64,000 nucleotides of DNA, taken from the NCBI GenBank assembly GCA_016987375.1, contig PJRA01000263.1:3505279-3569278 (forward strand), written 5' to 3'. Both the position numbers and the translations under genes were made by a program. How positions within the stretch are numbered: position 1 is the stretch's first letter; every line of letters starts with the position of its first letter. Below are positions 56,701-64,000 of the stretch, piece by piece. This DNA comes from Brachionus koreanus (taxonomy: Eukaryota > Rotifera > Eurotatoria > Ploima > Brachionidae). The notes under the pieces are model-generated. The model ran no database searches. It was not told the DNA's origin and saw nothing but the letters and a program-made list of their open reading frames with translations.

Positions 56701-59700
56701 TAATCCAAAAATTGACAGCCACTATTAATATGAACAATGTTATCGAAAATACAGCCACTTTGAGTAGACAAAGCTCATCAGGCTCTCAAATGCCTTCGAC
56801 AAGACGCAGCAGCTCCATATTGCTCAATCTGACCAGAAATAAACTTTCTCTAATGGCATTGTGTGCTCAATATGTTGAGCCCAACGATCTAGACCTATTT
56901 AATGAATTCTACATGAGCATTTTGTCATCTATAAGCTCTATTTTGCTTAATGAAGTTCGAAATGAGTCCGAAAGCGATCCCAGTTTGCCATCGCTTGACT
57001 CAACTGAAATGATAAATCAAAAATTTTCCATTATCCTTCAGCTATTAACCAAATTTTCGTTTATTAATTTAAATTTTTTGCTCAAAAGTGAAACTGATGA
57101 GGACAGATTGAAAAAAATATGCACAAATTTTGTTGACATAAATTTGAATTTTTTGTGCGAATTAAATTTGGAAAGTTTGGTCATAAATCAACACAATACC
57201 ATTCCAGATTTAATAAATGAACAAATAAAAAAAAGAGACGCCAATTTAAAGCTAATTTTAGATCAATGTGTAGACAATTATGTTTCTATTTTGAATGTAA
57301 CATATCCATCTTATTTTGATTATATACTGCAAAAAATACTTGAGTTCAGTTCGACTCAAAATGCGCTAAAATACGGTCCCAAGAGCTTTGTTACTTTGTT
57401 AAACATAATCAAACAAAACGAACTAGTCATGATTTTAAATCAAAGTTCATATCTCAATAAATACCAGTACGAAAAAACATTTAAATACTTGAAGGAATTT
57501 TTCATGTTCGAAAAATCAAAATTTTCTCACAAAAATTTAAGTTTTTTGTCACATTGGTCGATTTATTCGCGTCAAATAAGCCAAATAAATTCCAATTTAG
57601 CTATTCTTTACCTTGACAAATATTTGCTCAAAAACATAGACAAACAAAAATTTGATACCATGTTCTCAATATTGTCCGATTTGTATTTGGTATGGATTGA
57701 GCCATCAACAGTACTCGACATAACATCCAAGTCACAAATAGACGTAAAACACATATACAAATCAGAAATATCATCAATTGAGACAAGACACGAATTAGGC
57801 CCAAACTCGTCAACAAACATTCAATCAGCCGTTTTAATAATGATCGACTCATTTTTCGAGACGTTTCACTTCATTCTCAACAGACTTGAGTCCGATATGA
57901 AAACATATGGCCTAAATCGACTAGTTCAATTTTACTATGAACAAATTGTCTGTCCACTAAGTCCCATTTCGCATATAAACACAAACAGCCTTGAATGCTA
58001 TCATACTTGCATGGCCAAATACTCGACCAGCTGGTTTGGTGAAGGATCGTTTGAGCCCGATTGTCGAACTGTAAATCTTATGTCCGAAATTAGCTCTAGT
58101 CCGGCCTCTGAGCCACTCAAATACTTGGCCTTTAACATTGTATGCTTTTTCGATCTAACCAAAATAACAGATAGCTATTTTCGTCATCCAGAAATTAAGC
58201 CAATTCAAATAAACGATCTGCTCAAGTGTATTCTTCAATTATTGACTGAATTTTGTCTTCGTGATGCAATCAGAGAATCGGACTATTTTGACGCTATGCT
58301 CAGACCCATATACAATCAAGCTGAGGTATTGCAATATTGGTCCATGTTGAGTGATAACTCTTATTCGAATATTGTGTTGGATAGATTTTTGCCATCAGCT
58401 GATTACAGATATGCGTTCGCCAGTAGAGGCGTTGATAAAGGCTTGTTGATGATGGTCTTGAAATCAGCAGCTGAATTTTACTCCCTAGTCGAGAAAAATT
58501 CTCTAAGCTGCTTTTCGTCAGCTAAAAGACGCCTCTATCTAAAGACCATTTGTGAACTACTGCTCAAGCCTTCAATTCAATCGGTCAAGACTGACATAGA
58601 ATCATTTCAAAATTGTATTATGAATTTATTGACTGATGTAGAAACATTTTCAATTTCTGCTGTAACTGAGGGCTACAATAATATGAATCTGAAACACGAA
58701 ATTCAGCTATTAATTGATGAAAGTCTTGGCCTAATAACCAAAGCTGATGCTGGTCTGACCGAAATTTATCAATGTATGTTCGAATCTTGGCTTAGTTCTT
58801 CCAAAGATTCGCCAATTTTAATTCATTTCATCAATCGTTTATCTCGTAATTACAATCTATTGATGAATGAGAAAAATAATGATAAATATTGCTGTCTACT
58901 GGAGTTATGCTTGGAGGTATTTTTCGAAACAGGCCAGGATCACATAGATGTTGATGAAATAGAAAAAAATTTGCTTTTATCTAAGCAAAATTTATTCGGA
59001 GACGAATGGAAATGCTTAATTAGTGAAATTGATTTCATTAAAATAGCTCAATTGAATTTAGATGATTTATTTGAAATTAAATTATTAAATAATTCTAGTT
59101 ATCTATTGCTAAATTGTTACATTTCTCAAAGATTGACAATTTTAAAAGCAAGCATGAGCTATGAAGATGGTTGTCTTAAATACACTGATAAAATTTTAAA
59201 TTCATTTTTGACGGGACAAAGCAAGCCAAAATGCTTAAAAGAAGAAAAGGTTATTTTAATATTGAACAAATTGCTTGATACATATTTGACCGTCTGTGTG
59301 ACCTGTAATGAAAATAATGAAATTGAAACAATAATTGGTAGTCAAATGATGCGTTTGGTTAATTTGTTAATTTATTATGGTGAGGATATTTTGTCAGGTC
59401 AAAATCCTTGTAATGAGGGTCAATCAATCGGATCCGATCTACTTGCATCAATTGGATTGAATATATTGGCGAAAAAGTCACAATATTCTCTAAAATTTCG
59501 GTTTTATTGTCGCTCAATGGCCATTTGTTTAATCAAACAAATTTTGGTTGTAAAAAAATGCCAAAATAAAGGAATATTTCCAAAACTTGATGAACAAAAT
59601 CAGGAAGAATTTGTATACAAAATACGTCTAAGTCATTTAGACAATAATGACTGTGCAATCGAATCGTTTAATTTGGTGCATCAAGCAAATCAAGACACTA

Positions 59701-59990
59701 CAAAAATGCTGTCCAGTTCTTTGCCTAATTCTGGTTCACAAAGCTCCAAAGAAGATTCTATTCTGCACCAGAAACAAAATCAACTATTAAAACAAGCAGC
59801 TTATCAATTTCATTTAATTTATCAAACAAAAACTTATTCTCAGTCGACCGAAGTAAATTATGTTGAATTGGCAAATTATGTAAATGATCAACTAACACAA
59901 CAGTCACGATATTTTTGTTTGCCGCAGTGTTTGAATCTAAGCAAATATTTGTGCCTAAAATTATTCCGTGAAAATTTTTATCTATTCTAA
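50768..59990 (+). CDS. EPG5: EPG5, autophagosome-lysosome tethering factor
   Basis: Exon 1 (50768-50806, MAEAIKEITKQKL) and exon 2 (50862-59990) join in phase 0 across a 55-bp intron to 3055 residues; vertebrate EPG5 has about 2580. The MAEA start is shared with vertebrate EPG5. EPG5 is a Rab7 effector that binds LC3 and assembled SNAREs and gives fusion specificity between autophagosomes and late endosomes/lysosomes. The N terminus (about 1-110) is charged and disordered. The rest is an alpha-solenoid without small motifs. Family-like blocks include YPKLNW, DFFELVRDYYEARCLV, LARLKLESYLHDFM, DEDDL-like NEDDLIKLYYQIPFNNLF, PALPNHYQPYLLGK, and near the end FRFYCRSMAICLI. Ser/Asn-rich loops account for the extra length. 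Polyadenylation signals lie at 60104 and 60150. Starting at the internal Met at 50943 would lose 40 residues. Confidence 0.92.
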
Positions 59991-60103
59991 TTTTGGAAGT
60001 TTGAAACAAACAAAATTTTATTTATTTGTGCATATGAAAAAAATTTTGAGCTTTTGTTATTAAATATGTATTTATATATAATCTCTTTTTGTTAAATTAT
60101 TTG

Positions 60104-60155
60104 AATAAAAGATTGAAATAATTTTAATTGATCTTTCTCAAAATTGGGAAATAAA
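60104..60155 (+). terminator. Polyadenylation signals of EPG5
   Basis: AATAAA at 60104-60109 and again at 60150-60155, 114 and 160 bp after the EPG5 stop, leave only about 60-100 bp to the RMC1 start codon. Confidence 0.6.
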
Positions 60156-60212
60156 AGTTCCTATATTATTCTAACAGCCAAAATTAAAATCAATATTAAT
60201 TTGCTTTAGAAA

Positions 60213-63200
60213 ATGAATGACAATGAGCTTAGAGTAGAATTATTAACTCTTAATGATAATCCGATAAGTTTCGAGCCTATTAGTAATTTGACAAACGTAT
60301 TTTTTGACAGAGATAATCAACAAATATTTTGTGTTCGATCAAATGGAGTTGGAGGTAAATATTTTGCATTTTAATACAATTCTGTTATCAATAAAAATTT
60401 TAAAAAAATCAAAAACTTCGATTTTACTTTAGAATATTTTTATTATACAAGTTTCTTTATATAGTTTTCATTTTTCAATTAAATTTTTTAAAAATTTTAG
60501 ATAAATTAATTATCATGCAAATGCATTTCTAAGTTGATGATTAATTCAAAATAACACTTCAATTCAAAGAGTTAATATTTTAAGATATTAAAATTAATCT
60601 ATGATTTTGAATAATTTCAATTGTAATATCTTTTACATGCTATGTACATTAAATTTGTAAAATAATAATATATCATCCTATTGATAAGATCGATTTTTAA
60701 AATTAAATTTTTGTCAAGTTTATATCAATTTTTATTACTACTTTGTTTTATTTGAATTTGTTTTTGAATCCTAGTTTACACATACTTTTGAAATAGATCT
60801 AAAATAAAATTAGAGTGGGCTCATACACATAAATTTAACAATAAAACTTAAATCAATGGATTTTCTAAATTTACATAACATGTAAAGGATGTTACAATTG
60901 AAATCTTTTAATTTAAATAAAATATTACAATTTATGAATCATACTATATTCATACAACTAAATAAAGGTTTAGTGAAATTTAGTACAAAATAAAAATATT
61001 AAACAAAAATTAATGCTTTAAAACTTTTTTTTCTGTTCTATTGTACTAAATTTTACTAAACCTAAATAAGTGAATTATTAAAGAATATATCATCTATTTT
61101 GTTTTATAATAACGAATTCCTTAGTCTCCGAGGCAACACATAATGGCCACTTTAATAACCAAAACCCGAACCCTTGCCAAAATTTTTTATAAAATCATTA
61201 TTCTTTCTTTCCTGATTTTATTTGAATAATAAAAAAAAAATACGAATTGAAAAAGTAAGAAAATATTGAATAGTGAATTCTTAAATCTTAAATTGCACTT
61301 TTTCTTAAAAATACTTTTTTTAAGATATTAACAATAATAATAATATTAATAAAATGAATATAATCAAACGGTTAAGTAAATATTCTCTTTTATAAAGTCA
61401 ATATGAAATATTTCATATTAAAATCAAATCTTTAATATAAATAATTTCAATGCAATACACAATTTAGTGTTTTATTTATTAGCTTAATTTAAATTTTTGT
61501 TAATGAAATGGAATGTAATCTCTTAAATTGGGATAAAATTTAATAACACATTAAAAATAACTATTATTTAACTTTATTTTAATCAAAGTTTTTTAAGAAA
61601 ATATTTTCAAATACATTTTATATTAAATGTTTTTTTGCTTATTTTAAAATAAAACTGATATATCAACTTAATATTTTATTTGAGTCAATCAGAATTCAAT
61701 TTATAAGAAAAGAAAATTAATCAATTCTCAACTTTTATATTTTAAAGACAGAATTCAAAATATATGAGTTTTAAAGAAGAATGAATATTTTAAATATTCC
61801 AAAAAATATTTTACTTTGATGAATATATTTTTAATATTCAAATATGAGAAAAAAATTCTAATATCTAAATTTACTTATGTCAAGGTGTGGTTGTCAAAAG
61901 TCCTATAAATGAATCAAATATAACATTTCGAATGGAGGATAAAGGCAATGTAGCAACTATAAAATTCAACCCAAGTATGAGCATATTGGCAATTAGGCGA
62001 CGAGATAGGAGCTGCATCGATTTTTTAAATTTCAAAAACTCTCAACCTCAAATAAACGAATACTCCCAAAATTTTAAAGCCAAAAGTTCCCAATTCCAGG
62101 AATGCTACTGGTTAGATAATAATGAAATTCTTCTAGTCAGTGAACAAGGCTTCGAACATTATCAGATATATCCAGAAAAAAGAGCTCTTAAACTAATAAA
62201 ATACGTAAATATGGCTTTAAACTGGCTAATTTGGTCACGTGAAGCTCAAGTTTTTATAGTTTCTACAGGAAGTTATGGAACAGTTTTAAATCCATTCGTG
62301 TTCAATAAGGGTTCATTTATGAAGCTTCCAAAATTCGAAGTTGACTTGCCACTGCCAGTTAATTTGACCAAATATCGTTATACACCAGACAATCCAAATG
62401 GTAATCGTCTCTTCCTAAATGAATCAGATGTCGTCTTAGGTAAAATATACAACGAATTTTATGTAATGATTATTAGGCAAATGTCAACTGGTCAGCAAAA
62501 TTCAGATATGAAAACGCGTCGTCCTTCTTCAAGCATAAACCAAGGATTTTCAGAGATAGCTATGTACAAACTTTTAACAGACAGTCCAGCCAAAAAAACA
62601 AACATTTTGAAAATAAATTTGTCTGGCCGATTTACATTGAACATCATTGATGAATTGATAATTGTTCATCATCGTAATTCATTATCAAGTCTGGTATTTG
62701 ATATCAAGATTGCAAGTGATTTTGATGGATATACTACATTTAATCATCCAATAATTAAAAAAGCCTCAATCCAAAACAGCGATCAAAAAGAAGCCAAAAG
62801 CAATTCAATAACTAAGTTTGAGAATGACTATGATTCTTCACCAGTCGAAATGTACTCAATGAATTGGATAATGTTTTTGCCTAATGTAATTATCGATGCT
62901 AAACTTGGATATTTTTGGTATGTTGAATTAAATCTGAAAAATGGTGATCTAAGACCTTTTCATGAGTTTAATGATGACTGTTTAAAATTAATTGAGTTTC
63001 TTTTGAATAGAAAAAATACCAAGCTTCACGTCTTAAAAGTAATTAAATAATTCAAATATTATAAAAATAAAAATACGATTATAAAACAAGAAGAGTATTT
63101 CCTTATAAAAGCTTTAAGACTAAGACGATTTGTAATTTAGAATTTATTTTTATTTTTTTAAATTAAAAAAAATATCTTTGTCAAAATCTTATTTTCAAAA

Positions 63201-64000
63201 ATTCTGAAAAAAAAATTTGAAATCCTTTGAGCTAAATAATCAAGTACATTTATGGCAGTGTTTGATTTTTATAAGATCAAATCAATCAAAAAAAATAATT
63301 TTTTCAAAAAATTTATTGTGTAATAGAAAATGAATTCAACAATTTCGGTTGTATTAATGAAAAGTCTACTATAGTGAGATTAAATTAGTTATCCTGTTTT
63401 GTCAATTTAGTTAAACTAAGTTGATCGTAGAATGTTACTATTACTATTATTTTTAAATTTCATTTATATGATTTCTCTTTTACTCTCTTGTAGATTTAAG
63501 TTTCTTATAATCGTACTTTAAGTAATTTAAGTGAAACGTTTTTAAAATAAAAAATTTTCAAGGTTTGTGAAGATGTAATAAAATCAAAATCAAGTCTAAA
63601 AATTGTAGGCACTCTTTTTGACAAAATAAACGAAGTTTACAGAATGTCTATTATTCTTTACCCTAACCAAGCAGAATCTTTAGATTCAAAAGCAAACACA
63701 ATATCGGGCCAAGAAAATGGAAATTTTTGGAGACAATTGCCATTTATTGAGCAATATGACATGCACAATAAAATATTATATCCTTTATTGGAAGATGAAA
63801 AATGGTGGAACTCGAACTCAAAATACACAATATCAATAATTGTTGAATACTTTCGTTCACTAAATTGTTATAATTTAGTAATTGAACACTTTTTATACAA
63901 ACTTCTAGTGAATGCATTGCTAAAAGACAATCGTCTTTATCAGCTTCATCAATACCTTCAGTATCATGTTTTAAGTGATTCAAAACCATTAGCCTGTCTT
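60213..64000 (+). CDS. RMC1: RMC1, regulator of the MON1-CCZ1 Rab7 activator (partial, continues right)
   Basis: Exons 60213-60354, 61885-63038 and 63563 to the window end join in phases 1 and 0; 578 codons are visible. RMC1 (also known as C18orf8, Mic1 or Bulli) is a scaffold subunit of the Mon1-Ccz1 complex, the guanine nucleotide exchange factor that recruits Rab7 to late endosomes and autophagosomes. The N-terminal half is a beta-propeller with family motifs GVVVKSP, FRMEDKG, LPKFEVDLPLP, HHRNS and SMNWIMFLP. The C-terminal (Mic1) helical part begins in exon 3 and includes MHNKILY, IVEYFRSLN and the conserved LHQYLQYHVLSDSKPLACL at the edge. The start ATG lies four bases after a splice acceptor-like TTTGCTTTAG. 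Intron 1 is long (1530 bp); a hidden exon within it is not needed for the frame. Confidence 0.93.
60966..61063. repeat. Perfect-looking hairpin in RMC1 intron 1 (23-bp arms)
   Basis: The arms aggtttagtgaaatttagta.. (60966-60988) and ..tactaaattttactaaacct (61041-61063) are reverse complements with one mismatch and enclose 52 bp. This is either a small foldback element or a structured intronic RNA. Confidence 0.75.
63355..63451 (+). repeat. Solo LINE 3' tail in RMC1 intron 2
   Basis: This is the third copy of the tail unit found at 5772-5885 and 6457-6568 (gaaaagtctacta, ctgttttgtcaatttag, gtagaatgtt, then ATT/ACT repeats). No coding remnant precedes it, so it is a severely 5'-truncated insertion lying within the 524-bp intron. 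Confidence 0.75.

Overview
This is a eukaryotic, animal-type genomic window. It is very AT-rich and holds compact genes whose introns are mostly 48-110 bp with GT...AG ends. The gene set is metazoan: PSMC1, paired Ly6/uPAR genes, DOLPP1, an NCS-type calcium sensor, RNF141, ARID2, EPG5 and RMC1. Short introns, extreme AT content and scattered CR1-like LINE debris would fit a small invertebrate such as a monogonont rotifer, but that is an inference; no species marker is visible. A 183-base run of N (9949-10131) shows this is a piece of a draft scaffold.

Left part (1-17.2 kb): the start of a gene leaves the window at the left edge. Then come a repeat-rich stretch (tRNA-like SINE, LINE remnants), the intronless proteasome ATPase PSMC1, two tandem three-exon Ly6/uPAR genes on the minus strand, two paralogous secreted helical proteins sharing a Gly-Lys-Arg processing site, and a nine-exon dolichyldiphosphatase (DOLPP1). 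Between them lie a nested CR1-like LINE, a LINE with a 5'-inverted (twin-primed) structure and a foldback element.

Middle (17.2-41.8 kb): an 8-kb stretch without recognisable genes leads to an unusual single-exon NCS-like EF-hand protein. It opens a cluster of six genes whose products all start Met-Gly. Five have a small residue at position 6 typical of N-myristoylation and carry Pro-, Cys-, Gly- or Asn-rich low-complexity bodies. The largest, rebuilt here from three exons whose phases agree, is a 1359-residue protein with three families of coding minisatellites; its last exon has no ATG in its 5' half and is easy to miss. RNF141 (four exons, minus strand) lies inside the cluster, and a tRNA-Glu(TTC) gene marks its right edge.

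Right part (42-64 kb): a small secreted protein resembles the bacterial DUF2599 family. It is followed by a C-terminal pair of exons from an unidentified minus-strand gene and by three plus-strand genes in a row: ARID2 (seven exons), EPG5 (two exons, 3055 residues, 9.1 kb of it in one exon) and RMC1 (partial). EPG5 is a Rab7 effector that tethers autophagosomes to late endosomes. RMC1 is a subunit of the Mon1-Ccz1 complex that activates Rab7. The EPG5 stop and RMC1 start are only 222 bp apart.

The exon-intron structures for the Ly6 genes, DOLPP1, RNF141, the 1359-residue protein, ARID2, EPG5 and RMC1 were worked out by eye from splice sites, phase agreement and conserved residues. They have not been tested against transcripts.
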